Assembly: GCF_003711515.1 (NCBI RefSeq) | Contig: NW_021167085.1 | Coordinates: forward strand, 1,404,575-1,468,574 | Length of the DNA stretch: 64,000 nt | Direction: 5' to 3' | Source of the DNA: Sodiomyces alkalinus F11 | Taxonomy: Eukaryota > Ascomycota > Sordariomycetes > Glomerellales > Plectosphaerellaceae | Shown: piece by piece, positions 1-12,200 of the stretch | Layout of the letters: the number at the start of each line of letters is the position of its first letter | Position numbering within the stretch: position 1 is the first letter of the stretch | The notes under the pieces: model-generated | Database searches by the model: none | Seen by the model: the letters and a program-made list of their open reading frames with translations, nothing else | What the model was told of the DNA's origin: nothing | Position numbers and translations under genes: made by a program

Positions 1-536
1 TACTCGACGAGACGTGGGGCCACGAGGGTTACCTGCGCTGGCTGGCCGACCTCCGGACTCATTACACGCGCCGCCGAAACATGCTCCTCGCCGCCTGCGA
101 GGCCCATCTGCCCCGGGACGTCGTGACTTGGACCCCGCCTGCTGCGGGCATGTTTGTGGGTTTCCCCCTTTTCCCCCTTTTCCCCCTTAACCAACGCCAC
201 CGCCACCGCCCTTTTTTCTTTTTATGCACAGCTTCGCCTAGAAACAGCCATTCATCTCTGACTCTGACGTGATACCAGCTCTGGCTCAAGGTCGATCCCT
301 CCAAACATCCAGACCACCCTCACCGCTCGGTACTCGAGATTGAAGAGGAGATCTTCGACCACGCCATTTCCAATGGGGTGCTCTGTGCCCGCGGCTCTTG
401 GTTCCGCACCGAGCCGGGCACTCCCGCGCGCGACATGTTCTTCCGGGCCACGTTCGCCAGTGCGTCCGAGGAGGCGATGGAGATTGCCATCCAGAGGCTT
501 GGAGACGCGATTCGCAAGTCCTATCGGATGGACTGA
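1..536 (+). CDS. Aromatic/2-aminoadipate aminotransferase (Aro8-like), 3' end only
   Basis: This is the C-terminal part of a fold-type I PLP aminotransferase of the fungal Aro8 group, which transaminates aromatic amino acids or 2-aminoadipate in the cytosol. The start and the PLP-binding lysine lie left of the window. Reading begins in frame 3 (LDETWGHEGYLRWLADLR...). The exon runs to 155, an intron occupies 156-278 (GT..AG, with pyrimidine blocks at about 162-188), and the last exon is 279-536. The join restores the family sequence PAAGMF|LWLKVD, where glycine and methionine precede the C-terminal small domain. The stop is TGA at 534-536. Family assignment rests on this C-terminal similarity. 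The exact substrate cannot be told from this part. Confidence 0.82.
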
Positions 537-1274
537 CGGGGCAGGGGGGCGGGGGGGTTATGTGGGTGACATGATGACCGTGGGATAGAATGTAATCATA
601 AGCTACACTCTGCAAGGGAGGAGGGAAGAATATATGAGATGCTTCTATTGATATTGATATGACCCGTGCGGCTAGAGTAAGGAGTGATTCGGGTGATCAA
701 TACCTTAACCACATCATGGTTCATCCCATCGCATCAGACAAAGAGACCTCCACCAATCATGCATAATTCGGGAGGTTGTCCAAGAAATGACATCGACCAA
801 CCAGAGCTACCACAGTTTCCCCTTTTGGACTGGACGTCCCTGTTTCTCTGATGTATGTTTGTGTGCCTGTGCTGTAGGGGTGATGGGAGTGCATGCATCG
901 GAATAGCATCACGTTAAATGACTTGCATATCACGTCGCACCAGATCATAGACCTAGCTTATGACTTGAGAGAAGCACGTCCACTGAATATGAAGTCATTG
1001 GGTATTCTTTTGCAGAGATGATCTTAACTTTCGAATACATTTCAATAATACGGTGCCTCGCAGCAGTCGGTCATGTTGGTCATTCACATCATAAAATGCA
1101 AGGCAATCGCCGCCTTCTGAGCTTCACGAGTCTCATAAAACAGTCCCCTGTGCTCAGGTTCCAACCCTCTTTCTTGGAGAAAGATGATGAAAAAAAAAAG
1201 GAGTTGATGGGATAGATAGAAAGACGTCTCGGTACCTGTTGCACACAATAAATACCCACACTTCACCCTCCTTA
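537..1274. other. Intergenic: convergent 3' flanks
   Basis: This gap lies between the aminotransferase stop and the P450 stop, so it should hold both 3' UTRs and terminators. I see no coding sequence or repeat of note. Confidence 0.6.
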
Positions 1275-3071
1275 CTACTTTTCTGGTTCCCAAAAGGCAA
1301 CCTTGACACCATGACCCGGTTGCAAGACGATGTCGGCCTTGAGACAGGGGTCGCCGCCGTCGACATCCCGCATGTAGCTCTCGACGCGCTCGTAGCGCTG
1401 GAACATGCGGCAAAGCACGTAGCTCATCTCCGTAAGGGCGAACTGCTGGCCGATGCAGATGCGCGGCCCGCCGTTGAAGGGGATGTAGGTCCACGGCTTG
1501 GGCTGCCAGTGGAACCAGCGGTCGGGGGAGAAGACGTCGTGCGGGGCGAAGGTGTCCGAGGGGCCCGGGTAGAGGTCGGCACGGCGCTGCATGGCGAGGG
1601 TGGAGTAGCTGACGGGGGTGTGTTTGAGGACGGGCAGCGGCTGGGAGCCGTCGGGGCCGCCGCCGCGGGGCAGGGTGGTGTCGTGGAGGGCGAGGCGGAC
1701 GTTGAAGGGGACGACGGGGTAGAGGCGGAGGGTCTCGTTCATGACGTTCTGCAGGTACTTCATCGCCTTGAGGTCGGCGTAGCTGGGGGCGCGGTCCGGG
1801 CCGACGTGCTCGAGGATCTCGGCGCGGAGCTTGCGCACGGCGTCCGGGTGGCGGCCGAGCTCGTAGAGGGTCCACGAGAGGGTGCTGGCGGTGGTGTCGC
1901 GACCGGCGAGGAGGATGGCGACGAGCTGGTCGCGAAGGACCTTGCGGTCGCGGGTAAAGCTGGCGAGCTCGTGGAGGAAGGTGTAGCCCTTGTCGGACTT
2001 GGCCTTGGAGGCCAACTCGTCGGGGCTCAGGAGGAGGGCGCGGTCGATGTACTGGTTCACGAAGGAGTTGATGACTTCCAGGCCGGCGAAGAAGGACTTG
2101 CGATCTATCAAGGGCCGGAAACGGCCGGCGCGGGCGAGGATGCTCTGGACTCGCTGGACTTCGTTGAACGCTTCGGCGAATTTTTGATTGGGGGTCCTTT
2201 AGGGGGTTGTCAGTTAAGAGTAGGGGGGCAAAAGGCACGATTCAAACCGATGGAAACCTGCAAAAGAGAAAAAAAAAAGACAAAGGAAAAAAAAAGGGGG
2301 CGGGGGGGGGGGGAACAACGAACGTCATGGACTGGACATCGTGACCCAGTAAAAAGTCCGTAGCACAGTCCAGGGTATAGCGGAAGAAGAGATCGCTGAT
2401 ATCAAGCACGCGGCCGTTGACCTGGTCAAAGTCCACAGGCTGGTCGCTGGAGGTCAAGACACCACCATTGGCAATGGCGCGGAAGAGGGTCTGGATGTGC
2501 GACTCGAAGCAGTGGAGGTCGCTGACCCGGTCACGAATAAACTGAGGACGGATGAGCTGGCGGCTGGTATGCCACATGTGGCCGTCGGTGGTGAAGATGC
2601 TGTCGCCCAAAAAGTCCTTCCACTCCTCGTGGAACGGCGCCCCCTTGCCAAAGTCGGAGAACTGAGTGGCGAGGATGGCCTTGATGTTCTCCGGGTCGGC
2701 CGTGGAGATGACGGTCTGGCCCAACACGTTGGTCTCGCCAGTGTACCCGCCGACTGCGGAGAAGTTGTCGAGCCAGAAGTCCAGGTTGGTGTGGTTCCGG
2801 GCGGACTTGACCGCACGGTATACGAAGCGGATGCCTAAGGGGAAGCTATCATTAGCGACGAACGGGGGCCGTATGTCAAGGAATACGGAAGAGTCCCCCT
2901 ACCCAAGGGAAAGGTCCCCGGCATAATCTTCCCCGGAGCACCTGGAAGGCGGCGTAAGCGAAGATACTTGTCGAGACGGTTCGTGATGGCCCATAGGAGG
3001 ACCATGAACGCAAGGAAGCCAGCGATAGATGAGATGGAGGCCCGCTCCAGGACTACTTCGAGGAAGCCCAT
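1275..3071 (-). CDS. Cytochrome P450, CYP52-like fatty acid/alkane hydroxylase
   Basis: Three exons on the minus strand: 3071-2903, 2834-2324 and 2196-1275. The introns are 2902-2835 and 2323-2197. The spliced length is 1602 nt, giving 533 residues. The N-terminus has a hydrophobic membrane anchor (about residues 12-35) followed by a basic/Pro-rich hinge (RRLPGAPGK), as in microsomal P450s. The I-helix AGRDTTAS is near residue 324, the K-helix ExxR is ETLR, and the heme loop FNGGPRICIG has its thiolate Cys near residue 474. These motifs, and the 'ATDFLLGHDVQS' and 'QLIRPQF' regions, resemble CYP52/CYP539-type enzymes. Such enzymes usually omega-hydroxylate fatty acids or alkanes with an ER reductase, but the substrate here is inferred. 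The start is the first ATG in frame; an upstream in-frame TTG is not used. The second intron carries long poly-C/poly-T tracts on the sense strand. Confidence 0.9.
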
Positions 3072-3221
3072 GTTGACAGTGGAGGTAGAAGGGAACCCTC
3101 CCAAGAGAGAAAGTAGTAGGCAGAGCCTTTGGCGGGTGACAGGCGAGAGAAAGTAGCTGGTAGCGAGTTTGAACAGGCGAGTTGAGCTCGTTGGAGTGGA
3201 TGTTATGTGAGAGGATCCGGA

Positions 3222-3233
3222 AGATATATAAAG
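3222..3233 (-). promoter_or_regulatory. Possible TATA element upstream of the P450
   Basis: The minus strand reads TATATATC here, about 155 nt upstream of the P450 ATG. It is a plausible TATA box; nothing else supports it. Confidence 0.3.
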
Positions 3234-3320
3234 AGAAGCGGAACCCTGTAGGGACAGTAGGCAACAGAGAAAAAGTGAACTGATGTCCGGACCAAGGCTG
3301 GCGCAACAAATCCCCCCCGC

Positions 3321-3323
<3 letters not shown>

Positions 3324-3360
<37 letters not shown>
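3324..3360. repeat. (CT)n-(GT)n compound microsatellite
   Basis: About 14 CT units are followed directly by four GT units. It lies about 255 nt upstream of the P450 start, inside its likely promoter. Confidence 0.9.
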
Positions 3361-3958
3361 CTGTAACTTCGCTCTCGTCAAGTGTCCGCTATTTGGCTAT
3401 ATCAGTCCAACAGAAGAAGACCGAAAGACTGGGAGTTTCGGGGCCAATTCAACAGAATTACAGCGACAGCCCAATTTAGAATGATGGGAATATGGCATAG
3501 ATCTGCAGACGAATGGACAACACAGCCAACTGAGAAACCATTGTTGACAAGAAGACAGGACAAGGGTGTGGATATGGACAATGACAGTGAAACAGGATGA
3601 GGTTTAGGGGGGGACGTCGGACGCTATGTATCCGTATCTGCACCCACCCCACCGGAGTCGGATTTTGTTAGTCGGGTTCTGTTACACCGCTGGACGTTTT
3701 ACGATGTATCCATACTTCTGGTCCACATTCCGCGAGTACCCATCCGTACTGTCCGTCTATGAGGCAACATACAGCAAGGAGAAAGATGGGGTAAAATACT
3801 CCGACGGAGCTAACCGATCTCGCAGAGATTGACAAACACGTGTGGACGTCCTACGCGTACAGAGTACGACAGGGTACAACATTCGTACGGTTTACGAAAA
3901 ACACGGGTCAACGCAGTCAGCAAGGAGGTAATTAAGGTATGGACAATGGACGAGGTCT

Positions 3959-4037
3959 CTACCTAAGGTACCTAAGGTAGGTAGGTATACAATAAGCTGT
4001 GACCGTACCTATGGTATCAGGTACCTTAATTAAGGTG
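3959..4037. repeat. Cluster of TACCTAAGGTA / TTAATTAA palindromic words
   Basis: Overlapping self-complementary words (ACCTAAGGTACCTAAGGT, then GTACCTTAATTAAGGT). They are of the same kind as those in most other gaps of this window. A further copy lies at about 4230-4256. Confidence 0.75.
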
Positions 4038-4447
4038 GGAATTTGTAAAGTAAAGGTACGTACGTAATTTATGCCGAGTCGTCAAAGTTGACCCAGGACA
4101 AGGCATGTGAAGCATGTCTTGGATGTTTCTGCCTCGGCATTTGTGTGCAAGGTGTGGTACCGAATTACTTGGCGAACGTTGAAGAATCACCCTTGCAACG
4201 GAGGTACGGAGACATGTGGGGTTGGTCTACCTTATGTAAGGTACCTACCTTACCCTTATAGACTCGTGTACGAAGTACTTCGCATGCGGGGACGGGCGAC
4301 AATGACTCCTGTCCTACCCATCTGCGGGGGCCGTCGGGCTTTGTATTCCTCCGACCACTCCGTTCCCCATTGCAACGCCAAACATGTACGTTGTAATCCG
4401 TACGTCATGTCGCTACGTCGAAAGCTTTTTAGCCCCTCTCCACCCCC

Positions 4448-6402
4448 TCACATGAGGAACGCGCACTCCTCCGGCGACGATTGCGAGCAAAACAGCTGGC
4501 TGATCGGCGCCGCTCCGACCCCGCGCGCCACCATCCGTTCCCTGAGCTCCGACAGACGCGGCGCCGCATCGAACTGGCTCCGGTTCTCCCCCGTCGCCGG
4601 GTCGATCCGCCCGGACCACAGCACCTCGCCCAACGCGCTCGCCCGCGGCCATAGCACCATGTCCAGGTTGGCCGAGTCGATGGTCTCGCTCCACGCCGGC
4701 ACCTCGCCGCCCAGCACCAGCTTCGCCTCGTCCTCCGTCAAGCCCTGCCGGGGATCATGCGAGTAGATCAGCTGCCAGCTCTTGGTCGGCGAGCACCAGT
4801 CGTTGAACGGGTAGAACGTCTCGTATGCCGCTCCGTTGTCGAAATTGAGCCAAGCCCCTCGTCCGCAGTCCAGGTACTATGGAAGGCATTTTTGTAAGTT
4901 TTTTTACCGCAAGGAGAAGGGACCTTGAGGGAGAGAGGGGGAAAAAAAAGAAGGGGGGGGGGGCATTGACGCACCCAAAAGTTCGAATCACTGTCAATGA
5001 CCTTGTGTCCCATCGAGACCAGGTCCTTGATGGTCGACCCGCCCAGCCACGCCTGCACCACTACGTCGTCCCCCAACGTGATGTTCCATTCGAGCGGCAT
5101 CTCCTGCCAGACCATAGGCACCAGACCGTGCGACCGTACCCGCGCCAGGTTCTTGTCCATCCACTTCTGCAACAGCGGCTGCAGCACCGCCGTGTCGTTG
5201 GTGCCCACGTTCTCCTCCAGCCGGGAGCTGTTCTTGTTGAGCTCGTCGCCGCCGGTGTGGAAGTAGGCCGTGTACGGGCCGACGCGCGGCAGCAGGTCGT
5301 CGAAGAGCGTGTCCAGGAAATCGTCCACGCGGCTGTCGTTCAGCTTGAGCCCGCCGCACGGCGGCTGCACGCACCACCAGTGGTACGGCAGCTTGTTGTA
5401 GGCGACCACCAGCTCCGGGTACGAGAGCGCGATGGCGCCGCTGTGGCCCGGCATGTCGATTTCCAGGATCACCTGCACGCCCCGGTGGATCGCGTACTCG
5501 TGGATGTGCTGCAGGTCCTGTGGCGTGTACACGAGGCCCCTGGCGTAGGAGCCCTTGGCCGACAGCTCGGGCAGCGACGGGATTTCCAGCGGCCACGACT
5601 GCGAGTCGGTGGCGTGGATGTGCAGCTTGTTGAGCTTGCTCCACGACATGGCGTCGATGGTCCGGAGGATGTCCTTGACCGGGAAGAAGTGCCGCGACGT
5701 GTCCATCATGAGGCCTCGGTACGGGTATTGCGGCGCGTCCTCGACCGACACGGGCGCCAACGGTGTGTACCATGCGTTGCCCGACGAGTGTTGGTAGAAG
5801 AGCTGGTTGAAGCTCTCCAGAGCCCGCAACACGCCGACCGACGTCTCGGCTTCGATCCGTGTCATGCCGTTCTCCGCCAACACGAGTGAGTACGACTCGT
5901 CGATTTCGCCCGCGAGTGCCGTGTACGGGCTCTCCTCATCATCGGTGTCGGTCTGAGTGATGTGGAGCGCGGTCACCCGTCCGTTGCTGGCGTACAGATC
6001 GGGTTCAAAGTCGGCATGCTTGTCGTGAAGCATCCAGGGGACCAGGTTCTTGTGGAAAATGGCGGACAAGGTTCTCGATACACCTGCCTGGACAATCTCC
6101 TTACTGTTGTAGTCGGCTCCGGGCGCCGGAGTGTAGCCGTAGGTGTATGGAAGCTGTATGTTCAAGGTATCTTTAGCAATCTGCCCCAAGTCATGTTGAT
6201 CCTTGTGCCGGTGAGAGGTAGAGGGATTGACAAAAGAGCACCAGCGTACAAATTCCCCATTGTATGTGATGGACAGGGTCTGATCTATGAACAGGACTTT
6301 GTCGCCCGTTTGGAGCTTGGCCGGGGCGGGCCAGATGCTCCCCTCGACTTGACCGAGGCCAACGGCAAGGCTCAGGTGGATTGTAAGACGTTTGAGAAGC
6401 AT
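4448..6402 (-). CDS. Secreted beta-N-acetylhexosaminidase, GH20
   Basis: The product hydrolyses terminal N-acetylglucosamine from chitin oligomers, outside the cell or in the wall. Exons run 6402-6250, 6153-4975 and 4876-4448, giving 1761 nt and 586 residues. A signal peptide covers about residues 1-22 and is followed by WPAPAKLQTG, the usual start of fungal hexosaminidases. The GH20 domain carries the HTGGDE motif with the catalytic Asp-Glu pair at about residues 354-355, and the N-terminal zincin-like domain precedes it. Intron 2 (4974-4877) is clear, since the frame closes and YLDCGRGAWLNF follows. Intron 1 (6249-6154, GTACGC..CAG) is 96 nt and has no in-frame stop, so it could be read through. 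I removed it because the retained segment is foreign to the family. Intron 2 contains a long poly-C/T tract on the sense strand. Confidence 0.9.
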
Positions 6403-6877
6403 CGCGAGGGCTGTTATGGCCCCGGGTGAGGGGAAGGAGGGAGGTGTTGAAAGATGAGGAGAAGGGGAAGAAAATCAAAAGCCCCGCGTGTGATGAGAGA
6501 AGAGGAAAGAAAAGACGAAAAGGGATTGGGAAAGGGAAAGAGCGATGTCGATCTACTCCTCTCCTTGGAGTAATGGAACTAATTACTTCCTATATGTCAG
6601 ACAATTGAGGAAGGGGCAAGCATATATCCGTCAAATCATTTGAGTAGCCTTATGTCTCGGATGCCTGCCCAGCTTTTCGACGCACGTCCTTTCTGTGGAG
6701 GGGAAAAGGAAGCAGGCAAGGTGACGATGAGAAATGTCACCTTCCAAGTTGCTATTACTTCGTGGGATCGATCCCCTTCCCTTCAGACTACCGCGTCAAG
6801 GGGTGGGTTACGATGCGAGAAAGCTGGGGTTCCTGGACTAAGGATTTCTGGGGTCTATGAGCTCCTCCGGCTCGTTG

Positions 6878-6912
6878 CACACACACACACACACACTCTC
6901 TCTCTCTCTCTT
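6878..6912. repeat. (CA)n-(CT)n microsatellite
   Basis: A run of CA dinucleotides passes directly into CT dinucleotides. It is intergenic. Confidence 0.9.
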
Positions 6913-7532
6913 GGCAAGTAGGTAGTCGTCCGTGGCGGGTCGTTCTCTGGGTGATCGATGATTGAAGTGTTTGTACGCTGTAACGAAGTAAACACTTTGG
7001 GAGTTGCGCTCGTTGGTCCCCACACTACGAGATGATAGGTATGGATGTATGCCGATCGACAGGTGACAGGGACGCAGGGCCTAAATAAATCAGGGATAGG
7101 TCGAGATGATGTGCGAGAAGAGGAAGGGAAGAGGATTGACAGGACCAACAACCTGGAGGACAAACAATGGTGGTAGCGTGGTAGCGTGGTGTGGTGGCGC
7201 GACCAGTAACGGGACGGGTTATCTTGGATGTGTTGAGGCGCGAGCGGGCCGTGGGTGGCACGGGCGCAACGTTACCTCAACCACAATTCCCGAGTAAAAT
7301 CACCTATAAGGGGAGAAAAGGGACCACTGAGCAGCCGTACGTTGTAGTGCTAGGTCAGACCTGAAAGGCGCCATTGAGAATTGCTTATTTTCTGCGCGGT
7401 GGAGGCACCATGTCAAACCAAATGCATGCTAGTGGTCTAGTGGTCTAGTGGTGTAGCTAGCTTCTGCTTATGCTTCTGCTCTTATAGTCACAGAGTCACA
7501 GACCAAGGTTGTTTTTATTTGATATAGGTACC

Positions 7533-7560
7533 TATATATATATATATATATATGTATGTA
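7533..7560. repeat. (TA)n microsatellite
   Basis: About ten TA units end in GTATGTATA and are flanked by a GGTACCTA palindrome. Confidence 0.85.
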
Positions 7561-9085
7561 TATTTCTGAAGGGTAGTACATTCATGAGTCTATTTCGAGG
7601 AGTGACAAGTGCGGTGGCTGAAGGCTGTCGACCGGGAGTCGAATTGGCTCAAGTACCGAGAAGAATGGGTCGTGCTTCCTTGATACCGGTATGCATAATC
7701 ACCAGACCTCGCTTTCTTTCTGAGGATATTCCGATGGGCGAGGTTATTCCGACTAGGCTCCAACACCGATTATTAATCCACCTATCCACACGATGGTCGG
7801 CCAATGGATCCATTGCCATCCCTCTACTTTTTACGAAGTACATACCAGTAGCACCCTGACGTTAAGACGAGGCTGTACGCCGATACAAGGCGTACCAGGA
7901 GGCGCAGCAACAATACACGTGTAATAACAAGAATACGTGGAAAAGGGGGAGGCCGTGCCCGCCCACGGGAGTTATAAAGCGGAAGGCGAACAGGACGTGG
8001 AAGAGGTCGCGTAGGCATACCGCTAGCTCCACATCCTTCTAAACCCTCAAAACTCTTCCGAGCGGACAAGTACGGTAAGGTAGTTAGTTTAATATATTAG
8101 GCAGCTGCAGGGCTGCGGTTGTGGCAGGCAGTCGATTGATACGAAAATCGCTCTTTTTCCAGTTGCTTGGTCGATGGATCAATCGCGTTGCGCGGGTTTA
8201 ATGATTGGGCAAGGATTGTGCGTCGTGCTGTCTCAACTGTCCGCACCTGAACCCCGTCGGAATATCCTCACCCTTTCTGTCGAATTGTCTGTCGGATGAA
8301 TAGTACCTACACTGGATGTCACCGCGCTAGACCCGATGCAAAGAAGAGCGACTGACTTCGGGATTTATATAAAGCATCGAGTTGCCGTTCTGTCCGTACT
8401 CGATGTTGAATCCACGGAAACTTGCCCAATAAGGTAGATGGACGTAAGGTAGATGAACCCCGTCTTGTATTGTTTCCATTTGTACGCATTTCGGGACGTA
8501 AGATACGGAGGCGCAGTTGCGTCTTGACGTGCGCTAAGCCTCTGGGCAACGACGTCACCAGGGTCTTTTCAGGGAGGGAGGGGAGTAATTAGGTACGTGA
8601 CAGCGCCACTGCGAGCTGTTTATCCAGTGTATCCCCGTACTGTAGGTACTCCGTAATGTCCTTGCCGGTTAGCTGAAACACGCGCTTTCCCTCTATGTTT
8701 GGTATCCGATCCACCCTGTACCGTCGACAGCCAACCGCGACGAAGCATGGTAGGTACACTACCTAGCTTATTTCCTGAGGACCCCAAAACCCAAGACCAG
8801 ACTTGGGACCTCCCCTTCGTTCATTATTACTGTGTCTGCTACAACAAATTTCACATTCCGGTTGAAACCCCGAAATATCGATCAACCCTGAACCTGACCC
8901 TTTGACCGGCGCCCATTGACCCCCTCTAATTTTTTTTTCCCTCACTTCACCCTTTCGTCCTGCGCTCCCCGTCGTTTTCACCCGACGCTGTCCCATCTGG
9001 AGCGACGCCATCAGGCGCATTCGCCTTTCACAAACACCCCCTTTTCCGCTGCCCTCCGCCTTCTGAGAACACGTTCAGGGGGCGG

Positions 9086-9110
9086 CCCTCCTCCTCCTCC
9101 TCCTCCTCCT
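9086..9110. repeat. (TCC)n microsatellite
   Basis: About eight CCT/TCC units, 160-185 nt upstream of the chitin synthase ATG. They are probably in its 5' UTR or core promoter. Confidence 0.85.
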
Positions 9111-9270
9111 TCGTCATCGAGCTGCGACAGGCGACTTGGTCCTGGGTGGGAACGAAACAAACCCACACCATTCGGAACCGCGCCAGCCAAGGCCAAAAGG
9201 CCAAGGAGTGCTACTTAGGCTGTCAACATCAAACATTCTTTCCGTCGGCGTTGTTGCATCCTCCTGAACC

Positions 9271-12200
9271 ATGTCCTATAATCGCATAGGCAAGTCTCAT
9301 CAAGCTTCTTTTTTTTTTCCCCCTTCCAGCTCTTCTCCCATTCAATCTGGTCGGGGACACTCTTAGGGTCTAATCTCAAAGCTATCTATTAGTGGACGAT
9401 TACTACAACGATCGAATGGACCCCCGTGTCCGTCGTTCGCCGTCGCCCGGCCAGCCCATCCAGCAAGGCTACCAACTGGAGGATAATCCCTATGGCCGCC
9501 AGCCCCAGCACCTCGACTATCCCCAAATGGGCCCTTCGCCGGGACCTGGCAGGTTCACCCCAAGCGATCAACTGCAACTCAATGCCGCTGTGAGTTCTTC
9601 CATTGTATTGTATTGTATTGCATTGTACCTTAAGTTGCGCAGCCCAGTCCTCTCTAACTAGTCCTTGCCTTCGCAGCACTCCGTTGATAACGTGAGCCAC
9701 GTTCCGAGCAATAGCCCCTTTCCCGACCCACGACAACAGCCATATCAAGAAGAATACGCGATAAACCCAGAGCAACATCACGATGCCTACTATAACCAGC
9801 CGTACGAGCCCACCCCCATGGAAGGCGGCCATGGCTACGATCAAACCCCCGGGGGATACGACTACGATGACCGACGGCCCATGCTCCCCCCGCATCAAGA
9901 GTCCCAAACGAGTGAGCCCTATCTGGATCAGCCGCCAGCACAACCTGCCGCGCCTATCAAGAGATGGAAAACCGTCAAGCAAGTCCTGCTCTACCGTGGA
10001 AATCTAGTCCTTGACTGCCCCGTGCCTCCGAAACTTCTGAACCAGCTGCCCCACGGTGAGCGAGACGAGTTCACCCACATGCGGTACACGGCCGCCACTT
10101 GCGACCCTGCCGACTTTTACGAGGAGAATTTCACCTTGCGCCAGAAGCTCTTCTCCAAGCCGAGACACACCGAGCTGTTCATTGTAGTCACCATGTACAA
10201 CGAGGACGAGATCCTCTTTGCGCGGACCATGATGGGCGTGTTCAAGAACATCGAGTACATGTGTAACCGCAAGGAGAGCAAGACATGGGGGAAGGACGCC
10301 TGGAAGAAAATCGTCGTCTGCGTTGTCAGCGATGGCCGCTCCAAGATCAATTCGAGGACGAAGGCTCTCCTTGCCGGTATGGGCGTCTATCAGGAGGGTA
10401 TCGCGAAGCAGCAGGTGAACGGCAAGGACGTGACAGCACACATCTACGAATACACCACCCAGGTCGGCATGCGCATTAAGAACGACGTCGTCCACCTCAT
10501 CCCCAAGCAGCAGCCCGTCCAGGTGCTCTTCTGCCTCAAGGAGAAGAACCAGAAGAAGATCAACTCCCATAGGTGGTTCTTTCAGGCGTTTGGTCGAGTA
10601 TTGGACCCGAACATCTGTGTCTTGCTGGATGCCGGTACCAAGCCGGGGGGCAACTCCATCTACCACCTCTGGAAAGCCTTCGATCTTGAGCCCATGTGCG
10701 CCGGTGCTTGCGGCGAGATCAAAGCGATGCTGGGAACCGGCGGAAAAAACCTGCTGAATCCCCTTGTTGCGACACAGAACTTCGAGTATAAGATGAGCAA
10801 CATCTTAGACAAGCCTCTGGAATCGGCCTTTGGCTTTATTTCCGTGCTCCCCGGTGCTTTCTCGGCCTATCGCTACGTCGCGCTGCAGAACGACAAGAAC
10901 GGACAGGGCCCGCTGGAGAAGTATTTCGCAGGCGAAACGCTCCACGGCTCCGGCACCGGCATCTTCACGTCCAACATGTACCTCGCCGAGGATCGTATCC
11001 TCTGTTTCGAACTGGTGACGAAGCGTAACTGTCACTGGATCCTCCAGTACGTCAAGTCGGCCACGGGCGAAACGGACGTTCCGGATACCGTCACGGAACT
11101 CGTCCTCCAGCGCCGTCGGTGGCTGAACGGCTCGTTCTTCGCCGCCATTTATTCCATCGCCCACTTCTACCAGTTCTTCCGGTCCGACCACTCCATCCTG
11201 CGGAAGCTGATGCTCTTCGTTGAGTTTATCTTCCACACCGTGAACATGATCTTCGCTTGGTTCGCCATTGGCAACTTCTTCCTCGTCTTCAGCATCCTGA
11301 CCACAAGTTTGGGAAGCGAAAGTTTGCTGGGCAGGACGGGTGAGATTCTCGGGGTCGTGTTCCTTTGGCTCTACGGTATATCGCTCTTCACATGTTTCGT
11401 CCTCGCTATGGGTAACCGTCCTTCGGGTTCGCGATGGTACTACACAACGATGGTGTGGTTCTGGGCGTTCATCATGATGTGAGCTCCCCTCCTCTCTCGT
11501 ATCCTTTTTCTCTCGCAAAGCTGCTAACCCTCATGTTTCGCAGATACTTGATGTTTGCCGCTATCTTCATCTCAGTCAAAGCCATCATTGCCGATGTCAA
11601 CAACGGCAGGCCTTTCAGCATCGACGAACTCTTCAGCAACCCTGTCTTCTATACGCTTATTGTCTCCGTCATGTCGACCTACGGCATCTGGCTCGTGGCC
11701 TCGCTCATCATGTTCGACCCCTGGCACATGATCACGTCTTTCGTCCAGTATATGCTCCTCACACCCACGTACACCAACATTCTCAACGTCTACGCCTTCT
11801 GCAACACACATGACATTTCCTGGGGCACCAAGGGTGATGACCAAGCCGAGAAACTGCCTTCCGTCAGCACCAAGGATGGCTCTGGCAAGACAGATCTGCC
11901 AGACGAATCGGATCTCAACGCGCAGTATGAGCGCGAGTTGGCTGTCTTCTCCACCAAGCCCGCCAAGGTCGTGTCAAACCCGACCGAGGCCCAGAAAGCC
12001 GAGGCGCAGTTGGACTACTACCGCGGTGTCCGCTCTATTGTTGTCCTGGCCTGGATGATCTCCAACTTTGGCCTTGCGGCTGTCGTGCTGAGCGCCGCTG
12101 GCCTGAATCGCATCGAACCCGAGGCCGCGAATCCCGACGAGGCAGGGGAAGATCCCAACTTCAGGGCCAACATCTACATGACCGTCGTGTTGTGGTCTGT

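Larger units (their letters stand above)
3072..4447. other. Intergenic: P450 upstream region and hexosaminidase 3' flank
   Basis: No gene is seen. The region holds the P450 promoter side, a CT/GT microsatellite and a cluster of TACCTAAGGTA-type palindromes. Open frames here (for example 4107-4766) have no recognisable family and partly overlap the hexosaminidase 3' end in antisense. Confidence 0.55.
6403..9270. other. Intergenic: divergent hexosaminidase / chitin synthase interval
   Basis: This is about 2.9 kb between two divergently transcribed cell-wall genes. No open frame here resembles a protein family. It contains microsatellites near 6878, 7533 and 9086, a small (CTAGTGGT)n repeat near 7430, and scattered GTACTCCGTA- and GGTAGGTA-type words. 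It probably holds the promoters and long 5' UTRs of both genes. Confidence 0.55.

Noticed and set aside
1239..2363. A 374-codon plus-strand frame over the P450 gene
   Set aside because: It is the antisense shadow of the P450 last exon in GC-rich DNA. It is Val/Gly/Glu-rich with no motif, while the minus strand has all P450 signatures.
4879..5889. A 336-codon plus-strand frame over the hexosaminidase gene
   Set aside because: Antisense shadow of the GH20 coding exon; composition is Arg/Val/His-rich with no family match.
7428..7460. GCTAGTGGTCTAGTGGTCTAGTGG resembling a tRNA A box
   Set aside because: No B box, no acceptor stem or cloverleaf can be drawn; it is a short tandem repeat.
9290..9293. 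GT donor after GGCAA as an alternative to the GC donor in the chitin synthase first intron
   Set aside because: It would leave the first exon out of frame with the conserved second exon.
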